Positions 23,956-32,912 of a stretch of 64,000 nt of DNA are shown here, piece by piece. This stretch comes from Pseudomonas sp. 10-1B (GTDB lineage Bacteria; Pseudomonadota; Gammaproteobacteria; Pseudomonadales; Pseudomonadaceae): NCBI RefSeq assembly GCF_000935045.1, contig NZ_JYKS01000041.1, forward strand, positions 1 to 64,000, given 5' to 3'. The notes under the pieces were generated by a model, which did no database searches, was not told the DNA's origin, and saw only the letters and a program-made list of their open reading frames with translations. The position numbers and the translations under genes were made by a program. Each line of letters begins with the position of its first letter. Position 1 is the stretch's first letter.

Positions 23956-24630
23956 ATGCGCCTCACCCCCACCCTGCTGCTCACTGCCCTGCTGCCCCTG
24001 TTCGCCGGCTGCCAGCTCATGGCTGACGCCCCCAGCGACCCGAACATCGGCACCACGCGCATGCAGGGCGAACTGCGTGCCGCTGGGGGCCAGCTGCTGT
24101 TCAAGCCGTGCAGCGAAAACCGCACCTTCGTGGTCAACGACGTCGCCGCCACGGGCATCCTGCAGGAAGCCGCCAACCTCGCCGAGGACGCCAACGACAA
24201 GCTGTTCGCCGATGTCCGTGGGCGCCTCACCGGTAACAAGCAGGCCAACAACGACGGTCAGCTGGAAGTGCGCCGCCTGTATCGCCTTGAACCTTCCCCC
24301 CGCGCCTGCGAAGACCCCAACTTCAAGCAACTGACCCTGCGTGCCAACGGCCACGAGCCGGGCTGGGACATCAAGGCCAGCGGCAAAGGCATGGTACTCA
24401 ACCGTGTCGGCCAGCCCCCCTTGCCCCTGCCCTTCCTGGAAGAAGAAGTACCGGGCGGCGGCCTGACCTTGACCAGTGAAGCCAACGGCCAGCATGTCGA
24501 GCTGTGGGTCGCGCCACAACGCTGCGTGGACATTGCCACCGGCGCCATCCGGCACCTGCGCGCCGAGCTGCGCATCGACGGTAAGACCCTGCAGGGTTGC
24601 GGTTACTACGGCGGCGCGCGCGACAACTGA
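23956..24630 (+). CDS. COG3650-type lipoprotein, 224 aa
   Basis: The signal MRLTPTLLLTALLPLFAGC has lipobox FAGC, so it is a lipoprotein. The first half resembles NlpE-like small beta-barrels (QLLFKPCSENRTFVV). The second half has GHEPGWDIKASG and WVAPQRCVD, features of the COG3650 family of uncharacterised envelope proteins. Two cysteine pairs could form disulfides in the periplasm. GGAG precedes the ATG. Function is unknown. Confidence 0.75.
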   Translation: MRLTPTLLLTALLPLFAGCQLMADAPSDPNIGTTRMQGELRAAGGQLLFKPCSENRTFVVNDVAATGILQEAANLAEDANDKLFADVRGRLTGNKQANNDGQLEVRRLYRLEPSPRACEDPNFKQLTLRANGHEPGWDIKASGKGMVLNRVGQPPLPLPFLEEEVPGGGLTLTSEANGQHVELWVAPQRCVDIATGAIRHLRAELRIDGKTLQGCGYYGGARDN

Positions 24631-24733
24631 TCGCCGGGCGCTTTTATCCTGCCAGTCGGGGCGGCGAACAGCTTATACTTGGCGGTTTGTGTAAAGCCGC
24701 CGGCCGCCCATGGCCGGGATACTGGACCCTGCC

Positions 24734-26341
24734 ATGCTACGAATCACCGAACTGAAGCTGCCCCTGGACCATCCCGATGAAGCCCTGCGCGAAGCCATCG
24801 TCCAGCGTCTGGGCATTCGCGACGAGCAACTGCTCAGCTTCAACCTGTTCAAGCGCAGCTACGATGCGCGCAAGAAGAACAGCGAGCTGCTGTTCATCTA
24901 CACCATCGACCTGGAAGCCAGCAACGAAGCCGAATTGCTCGGCAAGTTCGCCGACGATCGCAACATCGGCCCAGCCCCGGACGTAACCTACAAGTTCGTT
25001 GGCCAGGCCCCGGCTGGCCTGCAGGAGCGCCCGATCGTGGTCGGTTTCGGCCCGTGCGGCATCTTCGCCGGCCTCTTGCTGGCGCAGATGGGCTTCAAGC
25101 CGATCATCCTCGAACGTGGCAAGGAAGTGCGCCAGCGCACCAAGGACACCTGGGGCCTGTGGCGCAAGAGCGTGCTCAACCCCGAATCCAACGTGCAGTT
25201 CGGCGAAGGCGGCGCCGGTACCTTCTCCGACGGCAAGCTGTACAGCCAGATCAAGGACCCGCAGCATCACGGCCGCAAGGTGCTGGAGGAATTCGTCAAG
25301 GCCGGTGCGCCGGACGAGATCCTCTACATCAACAAGCCGCACATCGGTACCTTCCGCCTCACCGGCATGGTCGAGCAAATGCGCCAGGACATGATCGCCC
25401 TCGGTGCCGAAGTACGCTTCCAGCAGAAGGTCACCGACCTGCTGATCGAAGACGGCCAACTGACCGGTGTGGTGCTGGAGAGCGGCGAACAGCTGCACTC
25501 GCGCCATGTGGTCCTGGCACTGGGCCACAGTGCTCGCGACACTTTCCGCATGCTGCATGCCAAGGGCGTGTACATGGAAGCCAAGCCGTTCTCGGTGGGC
25601 TTCCGTATCGAGCACCCGCAAACGCTGATCGACAAGGCGCGCCTGGGCAAGTACGCCGGCCACCCGAAACTCGGCGCCGCCGACTACAAGCTGGTGTACC
25701 ACGCCAAGAATGGCCGTTCGGTGTACAGCTTCTGCATGTGCCCGGGTGGCACCGTGGTCGCTGCCACCAGCGAGCCGGGCCGGGTGGTCACCAATGGCAT
25801 GAGCCAGTACTCGCGTAACGAGCGCAACGCCAACTCCGGTATCGTCGTCGGTATCGACCCCGAGCGCGACTACCCGGGAGGCCCGCTGGCCGGTATCGAA
25901 CTGCAGGAGCGCCTGGAAGCCCACGCCTATGTGATGGGTGGCAGCAACTACCAGGCGCCCGCGCAATTGGTGGGCGACTTTGTAGCTGGCCGGCCATCGA
26001 CCGCGCTGGGCAGTGTCGAGCCGTCCTACAAGCCGGGTGTTACCCTGGGCGACCTGGCACCGAGCCTGCCGGACTTCGCCATCGAGGCGATCCGTGAAGC
26101 GCTGCCGGCGTTCGACCGGCAGATCAAGGGCTACAACCTGCATGATGCGGTGCTGACCGGGATCGAGACGCGGACCTCGTCGCCGCTGCGGATTACCCGG
26201 GGTGAGGATTACCAGAGCCTGAACCTCAAGGGGCTGTTCCCGGCAGGTGAAGGGGCTGGGTATGCGGGCGGGATTCTGTCGGCGGGTGTCGATGGCATTC
26301 GCATTGCCGAGGCAGTGGCGCGGGATATGCTCGGCCTTTAA
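24734..26341 (+). CDS. COG2509-type FAD-dependent oxidoreductase
   Basis: A 535-residue flavoprotein. An N-terminal region of about 100 residues (RITELKLPLDHPDEALREAI) precedes an FAD-binding Rossmann core, VGFGPCGIFAGLLLAQMGF. Next comes NVQFGEGGAGTFSDGKLY, and the C-terminal flavin contact is LFPAGEGAGYAGGI. It belongs to the uncharacterised NAD(P)/FAD-dependent dehydrogenase family COG2509; the substrate is unknown. I prefer ATG 24734 over ATG 24710, since the family normally begins MLRI; the ribosome site is weak in both. Confidence 0.85.
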   Translation: MLRITELKLPLDHPDEALREAIVQRLGIRDEQLLSFNLFKRSYDARKKNSELLFIYTIDLEASNEAELLGKFADDRNIGPAPDVTYKFVGQAPAGLQERPIVVGFGPCGIFAGLLLAQMGFKPIILERGKEVRQRTKDTWGLWRKSVLNPESNVQFGEGGAGTFSDGKLYSQIKDPQHHGRKVLEEFVKAGAPDEILYINKPHIGTFRLTGMVEQMRQDMIALGAEVRFQQKVTDLLIEDGQLTGVVLESGEQLHSRHVVLALGHSARDTFRMLHAKGVYMEAKPFSVGFRIEHPQTLIDKARLGKYAGHPKLGAADYKLVYHAKNGRSVYSFCMCPGGTVVAATSEPGRVVTNGMSQYSRNERNANSGIVVGIDPERDYPGGPLAGIELQERLEAHAYVMGGSNYQAPAQLVGDFVAGRPSTALGSVEPSYKPGVTLGDLAPSLPDFAIEAIREALPAFDRQIKGYNLHDAVLTGIETRTSSPLRITRGEDYQSLNLKGLFPAGEGAGYAGGILSAGVDGIRIAEAVARDMLGL

Positions 26342-26364
26342 TCCTGTATCGCCAGCCATGGCCT

Positions 26365-26447
26365 CTTCGCGGGTAAACCCGCTCCCACCTCGACCGCATA
26401 GGCCTCAAGCCCCTGTGCAGTACCTGTGGGAGCTGGCTTGCCGGCGA
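26365..26447. repeat. REP inverted pair
   Basis: The left arm contains CCCGCTCCCAC and the right arm GTGGGAGCTGGCTTGCC. The loop (CTCGACCGCATAGGCCTCA and on) is nearly the same as the loop of the REP pair at 51443-51536. Confidence 0.85.
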
Positions 26448-26514
26448 TGAGGCCGGTCCAGGCAATACAAGACGGTTGCTCCCACAGGGCAGTAGTGATT
26501 ATGCCGGAAGCATG

Positions 26515-26555
26515 AAAAAACCCCGACTGGCGAGTAGCCAGGTCGGGGTTTTCTG
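26515..26555. terminator. bidirectional terminator
   Basis: The stem AAAACCCCGACCTGG-type, written AACCCCGACTGGC on the left and GCCAGGTCGGGGTT on the right, has A-runs before and T-runs after it. It serves the minus-strand glycine-zipper lipoprotein gene and possibly the plus-strand flavoprotein gene. Confidence 0.85.
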
Positions 26556-26569
26556 TTGTTGCGTTACGC

Positions 26570-27034
26570 TCAGTGCGAAACGCGGCTGGTACCGTCAACA
26601 GTCATGATGCGCACGCGGTCGCCGACACGGAAGATTTCATTCTCCTGCACAGCCTGCACGTAGGCGCGCATGCTGCCATCGTCTTCTCGCACTGTGATCT
26701 CGACACCTTGGGTACGGGTCAGGCCTTCTTCGGCGGCGGAACCGGCCAAGCCACCGGCAACGGCACCAATCACCGCAGCCACGATGCTGCCACGACCACC
26801 GCCTACGGCGCTACCGGCAACGCCACCCACGATGGCGCCAGCGCCACCGCCGATCGGGGTCTTGGTACCTTCGATCTTGACCGGACGCAGGGACTCGATG
26901 GTGCCCATGCGCACGGTTTGCACACGGCGGGCCTCGTCACGGGAGTAGCTATCACCGGTCAGGCTCGAGGCACAGCCCCCCAGCAGCAGCGACATGGTGG
27001 TAAAGGTCGCCACCAGCAAAGCGGATTTACGCAT
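26570..27034 (-). CDS. glycine-zipper outer-membrane lipoprotein (SlyB/PcP-like)
   Basis: A 154-residue lipoprotein with signal MRKSALLVATFTTMSLLLGGC and lipobox LGGC. A glycine-zipper double helix follows (GGGAGAIVGGVAGSAVGGGR, then GAVAGGLAGSAAEEG), as in SlyB/Pcp 2TM proteins, and a short beta C-terminal domain (VEITVREDDGSMRAYVQ). Such proteins help maintain the outer membrane and often respond to low magnesium. ATG 27034 follows GGAG. It is monocistronic with its own terminator. Confidence 0.9.
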   Translation of the reverse strand: MRKSALLVATFTTMSLLLGGCASSLTGDSYSRDEARRVQTVRMGTIESLRPVKIEGTKTPIGGGAGAIVGGVAGSAVGGGRGSIVAAVIGAVAGGLAGSAAEEGLTRTQGVEITVREDDGSMRAYVQAVQENEIFRVGDRVRIMTVDGTSRVSH

Positions 27035-27182
27035 GGGTAAAGTCTCCATAAGTCAGTTGTTCATTAGACGCTGCACGTTGACGGCTGTCACGGTACAAAC
27101 GTAATAAAATTGTTTTCATTCAGCCGAGGTACAGCCCGTGCAGGTTGTGCCACTGGCCTTTCAAGTGAGACCAAGGATAGCC

Positions 27183-27416
27183 ATGGATTACTTCATCGTC
27201 GTGGTCACCACCGTTGCGGGGCTGTATTTCCACTGGTGGTTGTATGTACGCATGCGCCGCTGGATGGACCGTGACCTGGCGTTGTCGCTGGCCGGCGCCG
27301 ATCCCGGGAAGCGCGAATACATGCTGCAGAAGCTGGAGCAGGCGCGGGTGGAGAAGGTTGGACGCAAGCAGTTGGCGGGGTGGTTGGAGCGGGAGGCGGA
27401 GGGGTATTCGGGGTAG
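27183..27416 (+). CDS. hypothetical single-span membrane protein, 77 aa
   Basis: An N-terminal hydrophobic helix (YFIVVVTTVAGLYFHWWLYV) is followed by a basic cytoplasmic helix (REYMLQKLEQARVEKVGRKQ). AGGA lies 5-8 bases before ATG 27183; an upstream in-frame ATG at 27138 adds 15 residues without a site. No family recognised. It is convergent with pdxH across a REP pair. Confidence 0.7.
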   Translation: MDYFIVVVTTVAGLYFHWWLYVRMRRWMDRDLALSLAGADPGKREYMLQKLEQARVEKVGRKQLAGWLEREAEGYSG

Positions 27417-27419
27417 CCT

Positions 27420-27508
27420 GATCGCGACGCAAGGCCGCTCCCACAGATGAAATGCGGATTTAACCTGTGGGGCGGCCTTGTGTCGCGATTGGGCCGCAAA
27501 GCGGCCCC
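27420..27508. repeat. REP inverted pair with terminal hairpin
   Basis: GATCGCGACGCAAGGCCGCT is mirrored by GGCGGCCTTGTGTCGCGATT. The stretch GGGCCGC-AAA-GCGGCCC at 27490-27506 adds a strong hairpin just before the pdxH stop, which probably ends pdxH transcription. Confidence 0.85.
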
Positions 27509-27514
27509 TGGATC

Positions 27515-28162
27515 TCAGGGCGCCAGCCGCTCCCGCAGCCATTGCCCATCGACCAAGCGATAGTTCAGCCGGTCATGCAGGCGGCTTGCCCGCCCCTGCC
27601 AGAACTCGATACGCTCGGGCAGCAAACGATACCCGCCCCAGTGCTCCGGGCAATGCGGCTGGGTGTCGGAGAAACGCGCCTCGGTGGCCTTCACCAGGCC
27701 TTCCAGTTCCTCACGCCCGGCAATCACCCGGCTCTGCGGCGAAGCCCAGGCTCCCAGGCGGCTGCCCAGTGGGCGCACCTGGTAGTAGGCATCCGACTCC
27801 TGCGCCGTAACCTTTACCACTCGCCCTTCGATGCGCACCTGACGCTCCAGCGCCGGCCAGAAGAAGGTCATGGCGGCAAACGGATTGGCCTGCAGTTGCT
27901 GGCCCTTGGCGCTGTCGTAGTTGGTGAAGAAGGTGAAGCCCTGCTCATCGAGCCCCTTCAACAGCAAGACGCGGCAGTGGGGACGACCTTCGCCGTCGAC
28001 AGTGGCCAGGGTCATGGCGTTGGCCTCCACCGGTACCTGCTCGGTCTTCACCGCCTCGGCAAACCACTGGTGGAACAGGGCGAACGGCTCCCCCGGGGCC
28101 TGAGCTTCGGTCAGGCCATCACGGGTGTAGTCGCGGCGCATATCGGCCAGGGATTGGGTCAT
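27515..28162 (-). CDS. pdxH: pyridoxamine 5'-phosphate oxidase
   Basis: A 215-residue FMN-dependent oxidase that makes pyridoxal 5'-phosphate from the pyridoxine or pyridoxamine phosphate forms. Recognisable blocks are MTLATVDGEGRPHCRVLLLK, FFTNYDSAKGQQL, the FWPALERQVRIEG core and the C-terminal PERIEFWQGRASRLHDR. Length is normal (E. coli 218). AAGGA precedes the ATG. It lies 18 bp downstream of the OmpA-like gene in the same direction... the two may share a transcript. Confidence 0.97.
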   Translation of the reverse strand: MTQSLADMRRDYTRDGLTEAQAPGEPFALFHQWFAEAVKTEQVPVEANAMTLATVDGEGRPHCRVLLLKGLDEQGFTFFTNYDSAKGQQLQANPFAAMTFFWPALERQVRIEGRVVKVTAQESDAYYQVRPLGSRLGAWASPQSRVIAGREELEGLVKATEARFSDTQPHCPEHWGGYRLLPERIEFWQGRASRLHDRLNYRLVDGQWLRERLAP

Positions 28163-28180
28163 TGCTGCGTTCCTTGACGA

Positions 28181-29155
28181 TCAGTTGGTCTTCGCAGGGC
28201 TGTTGGCAGCTACTTTCTTGTCAGCGGTAGCTTTCTTGGCGGCGGGTTTGACCGGCGCGGCTTTTTTCTTGGCAACAGTCTTGGCAGGTGCCTTGGCCTT
28301 GGCAACAGGCTTCTTCGCCGCTGGCTTGGCTGCTGGCTTGCTGTCGGCAGCCTTGGCAACAGGCGCCTTGGCATCCTGCACCGCCACCATCGAGGCCGGG
28401 GTTGGTGCCGGGGTGGCCTGCTGGTACTTGGCCAGCAGTGCGACCATGGTGTTCTGCGGGGTCAGCAGCATTTCCACACGGCGGTTCAGGGCACGGCCCT
28501 CGGCGCTGTCGTTGGCGGCGCGCGGCATGACCGAACCCATACCCTTGAGGGTCAGGCGGTCACGCTGCAGGCCACTGAGGCGGAAGATCGCCGACACCGA
28601 AGCGGCGCGCTCCAGGCTGAGCTTCTGGTTGGCGGCCGCAACACCGCTGCTGTCGGCATGGCCCAGTACCAGCACGGCAGTCTTGGGGTCGCCTTCGACG
28701 GTCTTGGCCACACGGGTGATCGGGCCCAGGCTCATGGGCAGCAGCATGTTCGGGCGATCGGGGTTGTACGAACCATCCACCGGGATAGTCACGGCCAGCA
28801 CGTTGTCGCGGCGTTCCAACTCCAGCTTGCTGTCCTTGATCGCCTCGCGCAGCTTGGGCTCGTACTCGTCCAGCCAGGCCTGGGTGGCCTTCTGGTCGAT
28901 CTTCGGCACGCCCCCCTTGGCTTGCTTGTCGTCACCACCAAACGGCCACCACCAGCGGCTGGCGCTTTCCGACTTGGCATCGGCCTTGGCCACTTTCTCG
29001 GTGACAGCTTCCTTCACTTCCTGCTCGGCAACCTTGTCCGAACCAAAGGGCCACCAGCTCGATTCGCTGCCCTTCGAAGCGTCCTGGGAGTGGCTGGCGC
29101 AGCCGGTCACGGCGGTCAGGCACAGGGCGAGTGCTAAGGTTTTATGTGAAGACAT
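28181..29155 (-). CDS. OmpA-family lipoprotein with histone-H1-like basic tail
   Basis: A 324-residue protein. The signal ends in lipobox VTGC. Two WWPFG motifs (about residues 34 and 70) flank a coiled, charged linker. An OmpA-like peptidoglycan-binding region follows (VLGHADSSGVAAANQKLSLE, then GMGSVMPRAANDSAEGRALN, RRVEMLL). The last 60 residues are a lysine/alanine/proline repeat (KPAAKKPVAKAKAP) like AlgP or histone H1 tails. The start site is weak, but ATG 29155 alone gives a lipoprotein signal. How a basic tail works in the periplasm is unclear; it might bind anionic LPS or peptidoglycan. Confidence 0.8.
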   Translation of the reverse strand: MSSHKTLALALCLTAVTGCASHSQDASKGSESSWWPFGSDKVAEQEVKEAVTEKVAKADAKSESASRWWWPFGGDDKQAKGGVPKIDQKATQAWLDEYEPKLREAIKDSKLELERRDNVLAVTIPVDGSYNPDRPNMLLPMSLGPITRVAKTVEGDPKTAVLVLGHADSSGVAAANQKLSLERAASVSAIFRLSGLQRDRLTLKGMGSVMPRAANDSAEGRALNRRVEMLLTPQNTMVALLAKYQQATPAPTPASMVAVQDAKAPVAKAADSKPAAKPAAKKPVAKAKAPAKTVAKKKAAPVKPAAKKATADKKVAANSPAKTN

Positions 29156-29254
29156 CAGCGATACACCATGAAATAGAAAGAAATTTTGCCTACACACTTC
29201 AGGCGTTGGCATTGAGAATAGTCAAACAGGGGGGGCAATACCCGCATTACCCGA

Positions 29255-30421
29255 TCAAAGGCAACTGCCAAGGACGCGTACCAGTTTCTGCGCGCGTGGG
29301 TCCATCAGCACATAAGGGCCAAGGGTATTGACCACGAAACCGAAGGCCACATCGTGCTCCGGGTCGGCGAAGCCGACCGAGCCGCCGGCACCAGGGTGGC
29401 CGAAGGCACGGGCACCAAGGCCAAAGGTGGCATTGGCCACGTCGGGTTGGTCGAGCATGCAGCCCAGGCCGAAGCGGGTCTGGGTGAGCAAGGTGCGGTC
29501 CTGGCCAAGGCTGTGCTCGCGGGTCAGTTCGTCGAGCAGTTCGGATTCGAGCAGGCTGCCGTCCAGCAACCCGGCATAGAAGCCTGCCAGGCTGCGTGCA
29601 TTGCCGTGGCCATTGGCCGCTGGCTGCTGCATGCGCCGCCATTCCGGTTTGTTGGTGCTGGTCAGGATCGCCGGCGGGTTGGTGAAGGCACGGGTCGACA
29701 GTGCCTCGGGCTCGCGCATGGTCACCTGCAGCAAGCGCTGCGCCGCTGCATCACCGGGGTTGCCCTTGCCGCGGGCGATATGCGCCACGCGGTGAAACTC
29801 TTCGTCCGCCAGGCCAACATGAAAATCCAGCCCCAACGGGCGAGCTGTACGGGCCACGATCGAGTCGCCGGGGCCACGGCCGTCGGCACGGCGGATCAGT
29901 TCACCAATCAGCCAGCCGTAGGTGATGGCGGCGTAACCGTGTTCGCTACCTGGTGTCCACCACGGCGTTTCGGTAGCCAGAGCATCGACCATGGCCTGCC
30001 AGTCATACAAGGCTTCGGCTGGCAGCAGCTCACGGATGGCCGGCAGGCCGGCGCGGTGGCTGAGCAGTTGGCGCAGGGTGATCGACTGTTTACCGGCTTG
30101 GGCGAACTCGGGCCAATAGTTGGCCACCGGGGCGTCCAGCGCCAGCTTGCCCTCGCCGACCAGCTGCAAGGCGGTGACGGCGGTGAAGGTCTTGGTGCAG
30201 GAGAACAGGTTGGCGATGGTGTCGCTGTGCCAGGCCTGCTGGCCATCCTTGTCGGCACTGCCGGCCCACAGGTCGACGACGGTTTCACCACCGACCTGGA
30301 TGCACAGCGCGGCGCCACGCTCCTGGGGATCATCGAACACCGCGGCGAAAGCTTCGCGCACGGCTTCGAACTTCAGCTCATAGTGACCCTGGATCTGCAC
30401 CCTCTGTTCTCCGTACGACAT
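29255..30421 (-). CDS. beta-lactamase-fold serine hydrolase (EstB/class C type)
   Basis: A 388-residue hydrolase. The catalytic SxxK is S74-C-T-K77 in NLFSCTKTF. A tyrosine motif YAAI follows at about 166, and a C-terminal HPGAGG replaces the KTG triad as in EstB-type esterases. No signal peptide is seen, so it is probably cytoplasmic and an esterase or peptidase rather than a resistance beta-lactamase. ATG 30421 was taken; a TTG two codons upstream is possible. It is monocistronic. Confidence 0.85.
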   Translation of the reverse strand: MSYGEQRVQIQGHYELKFEAVREAFAAVFDDPQERGAALCIQVGGETVVDLWAGSADKDGQQAWHSDTIANLFSCTKTFTAVTALQLVGEGKLALDAPVANYWPEFAQAGKQSITLRQLLSHRAGLPAIRELLPAEALYDWQAMVDALATETPWWTPGSEHGYAAITYGWLIGELIRRADGRGPGDSIVARTARPLGLDFHVGLADEEFHRVAHIARGKGNPGDAAAQRLLQVTMREPEALSTRAFTNPPAILTSTNKPEWRRMQQPAANGHGNARSLAGFYAGLLDGSLLESELLDELTREHSLGQDRTLLTQTRFGLGCMLDQPDVANATFGLGARAFGHPGAGGSVGFADPEHDVAFGFVVNTLGPYVLMDPRAQKLVRVLGSCL

Positions 30422-30511
30422 TTCCAAAAAATGGTGTGCATTGTTTCAGTAGTTTGGCGTTTTGCAAACTGGCTTGGGCCAGATGGTCGCGATGAACGGT
30501 AAAGCGCATTC

Positions 30512-30580
30512 CCTGTGGGAGCGGCCTTGTGTCGCGATTGGGCCGCAAAGCGGCCCCAATCGCTTAACTGACTGGCATTA
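30512..30580. mobile_element. single IS4-like end next to a REP unit (element remnant)
   Basis: A REP unit (CTGTGGGAGCGGCCTTGTG onward, with the GGCCGC-AAA-GCGGCC hairpin) is followed directly by CGCTTAACTGACTGGCATTA (30561-30580). That end is the same as the right end of the element at 62908-63099. No left end is seen, so this is a truncated copy. Confidence 0.5.
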
Positions 30581-30597
30581 CCCGCGTCAGCCTTGTC

Positions 30598-32832
30598 TTA
30601 GGGAGCAGGCTTTTCCAGCTCGGCGCGAAGCTGGCTCATCACCTGCAGGTTGCTCTTGCGCACGGCATCGACAAACCCCGGGTACGGCATATCGGTGATC
30701 GCCACCAGCCCTAGGTGGCCGTTCTCGCCATCGAGCAGGCGCCCGCTGGCCGGCTGGTCGAGGTACTGGAACCAGTGCGCGCCAACGATCATCGGTTGCG
30801 CCAGGGCCGCCTTGAGGAAGTTGCCGTAGGCCGGGCCGCGGTCTTCTTCACGCGCCACTTCCAGCGGCCCAGGCCAGAACGGCCCGCGATCACGCGAACC
30901 GAACTGGAACTCGGACACCAGCACCGGCTTGTCCAGCTCGGCCAGGCGGGCGAAGTCATAACCGTCCTGCGGCTTGAGGGTATAGAAGTTGAAACTGAGC
31001 ACATCGCAGAACTCAGCGCAGGCCTTGACCGCCTCCGGCGTGCTGACGGCATAGCGGCCACCGAGCAGCAGGTGGTTGGGGGCATGCCACTTCAATGAAT
31101 CGGAAATGGTCTTGAAGTAAGTCTCGGCGAATACCTGCTGGAAATGCTGGTAGTCACGTTCGATTTCCGGGTGTTCCGGGCTGGGCAATGGCGCCTCGAA
31201 GCCTGGGTCTTCCATCAGTTCCCAGGCGGTCAGCTCGATGCCCCAGGCCTTGGACAACCCCTCCTGGTTGCGGTATTTGTCCCGCAACTGCTTGAGGAAG
31301 GCGCGCTTGGCCGGCACATCGGTGGTCAGGCGCAAGGTGCCGTAGGCCAAGCCGTAGCGGGCCTTGGCGTCGCTACCCGGGGCGGCCCAGGCCAGCTCGT
31401 TGTCGGCGAAATAGCCGATCAGCCAGGGGTCGTCCCGGTGATCGCGGGCAGCGATGGCCACGGCGCGTTCGGTGGCCATGGCAAAACGCGGGTCGAACGG
31501 GTCTGGCATGCTGCCCCACCAGTCCATGCCGGTGCTGATGCTGGTGTAATCACCCACGATCGACAGCGGCAAGGTATACGGCATGCGCTTGGCCTGGCCC
31601 AGGGCTGGCTCGCTCCAGTTGCCGACCGTGTTGAAACCCCAGGCCTGCAAACGGTCGAGCGCATGCGCCTGCCAACGGGCGGCATCCAGCACCAGCGGCG
31701 GACAGTTTGCCGGCTGCCCCTCCACTGCAGGCAGGCAGGATTTGCCGTAGGTGCGCTGCACGTTGGCGGCATAGAAGTCGAACCAGCGTCCCTGTTTGAA
31801 GTTGCGCCCTTGCGACGAGGTATTGCCGTCGTCGTTATTGCCTTCGCCATAGAACGCGGCCAGTGCATCGCCCTCGCCGGGCAAGGCCTTGAACATGCCT
31901 TCACGCCCGGCGACATAGGTACGCCCGCCATCCGCGGCCACCGCATTCACCCCCAGGGAATAGAACGGATGCCCCTGCGGAGTTACCAGATACCAGCGGC
32001 CGTCACGTTTCTCTGTGCGGAAGAAGCCCTTGGCCTCGAACGCCGGCCCGGCCAGCAGGCCGCCGTAAGGGTCCAGTCGCTGTTTGCCACGCTCTGCCAG
32101 CCAGCCCTTGAGCTGTTGCTGTTCACGCGCATCGGCAGCCTTGAGTTGCTCATCATTGGCGACCTTTTCTGGCCAATGCCCGCGGGTGGACTGACCGTAG
32201 GCATCGATCAACTGGTGGTAAGCCGCCTGGTAGGCCTGGTCGTCATCCTGGATACCCACCCGCTCGATCAGCAGATTCTGCGCCACCTTGGGGTTGGGGA
32301 TGCTCAGGCTGACCGAGACCACCTGCTTGAGGTCGACCGCCCCGGCGCTGCTGGTCAGCAGCAGGCGCTGGCCGCCATAGCTCCAGGGCATGGGCGGGCC
32401 GGCACGCATGCCCTGGCTCAGCGGCGAGCTGGCCGTCAGCGGCACCATCACGGTTTGCGCAGGGCCGGCCGGCAGGTCGATGCGGCTGGTCAGCGTGCGG
32501 CCATCACTGCCCAGCACCGTGACATCCACGGTCAGTGCCCAGTCCATGGCACTTTGCAGGCGCAGGGTCAGAAACTGCCCGGCGGACCAGTCCCACACAC
32601 CGCTTTGCGGGCTCAGGCGCAGGGTCGGCCGCTCGGCCGGGTTGAACACCACACGCCGCAGTACCTCGCCCTCGGCCGTCTGCTCCGCGTTGTACTGCGG
32701 CATGCCGGCATCTTCGGTTGCCACATTGACCACCGAGGCCGGGCGCACGAAGCTGAACAGCGTCTGCTGCCCAGCCAGCAACGGCGAGCTGAACAACAGG
32801 GCGAAAACGGCGGGCAGGGCACGGCGGACCAT
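30598..32832 (-). CDS. agarase-like glycoside hydrolase, secreted
   Basis: A 744-residue protein with a signal peptide (VRRALPAVFALLFSSPLLAG). An N-terminal beta-sandwich of about 230 residues is followed by a TIM-barrel glycosidase domain. Candidate catalytic acids are E479 (ADNELAW) and E641 (VSEFQFGS), placed as in clan GH-A enzymes such as GH50 beta-agarases. Similar Pseudomonas proteins are labelled putative beta-agarase, but the true substrate may be another galactan-like or self-made polysaccharide. ATG 32832 fits the signal peptide; ATG 32862 is possible. It lies 80 bp downstream of dinG. Confidence 0.7.
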   Translation of the reverse strand: MVRRALPAVFALLFSSPLLAGQQTLFSFVRPASVVNVATEDAGMPQYNAEQTAEGEVLRRVVFNPAERPTLRLSPQSGVWDWSAGQFLTLRLQSAMDWALTVDVTVLGSDGRTLTSRIDLPAGPAQTVMVPLTASSPLSQGMRAGPPMPWSYGGQRLLLTSSAGAVDLKQVVSVSLSIPNPKVAQNLLIERVGIQDDDQAYQAAYHQLIDAYGQSTRGHWPEKVANDEQLKAADAREQQQLKGWLAERGKQRLDPYGGLLAGPAFEAKGFFRTEKRDGRWYLVTPQGHPFYSLGVNAVAADGGRTYVAGREGMFKALPGEGDALAAFYGEGNNDDGNTSSQGRNFKQGRWFDFYAANVQRTYGKSCLPAVEGQPANCPPLVLDAARWQAHALDRLQAWGFNTVGNWSEPALGQAKRMPYTLPLSIVGDYTSISTGMDWWGSMPDPFDPRFAMATERAVAIAARDHRDDPWLIGYFADNELAWAAPGSDAKARYGLAYGTLRLTTDVPAKRAFLKQLRDKYRNQEGLSKAWGIELTAWELMEDPGFEAPLPSPEHPEIERDYQHFQQVFAETYFKTISDSLKWHAPNHLLLGGRYAVSTPEAVKACAEFCDVLSFNFYTLKPQDGYDFARLAELDKPVLVSEFQFGSRDRGPFWPGPLEVAREEDRGPAYGNFLKAALAQPMIVGAHWFQYLDQPASGRLLDGENGHLGLVAITDMPYPGFVDAVRKSNLQVMSQLRAELEKPAP

Positions 32833-32912
32833 AAAGCTGGGGCTCTCCTTCAGGGCCCTCATGAGCCCAGGACTGAGTAATGGACAACGCGCCGGAGCAG
32901 GTACTCCGGCCG

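Noticed and set aside
29255..30421. Antibiotic-resistance beta-lactamase
   Set aside because: It has the SxxK fold motif but no signal peptide and HPGAGG in place of KTG, which fits EstB-type esterases better.
31144..32880. 578-codon plus-strand frame opposite the agarase-like gene
   Set aside because: The minus-strand frame has a signal peptide and catalytic motifs; this one has none.
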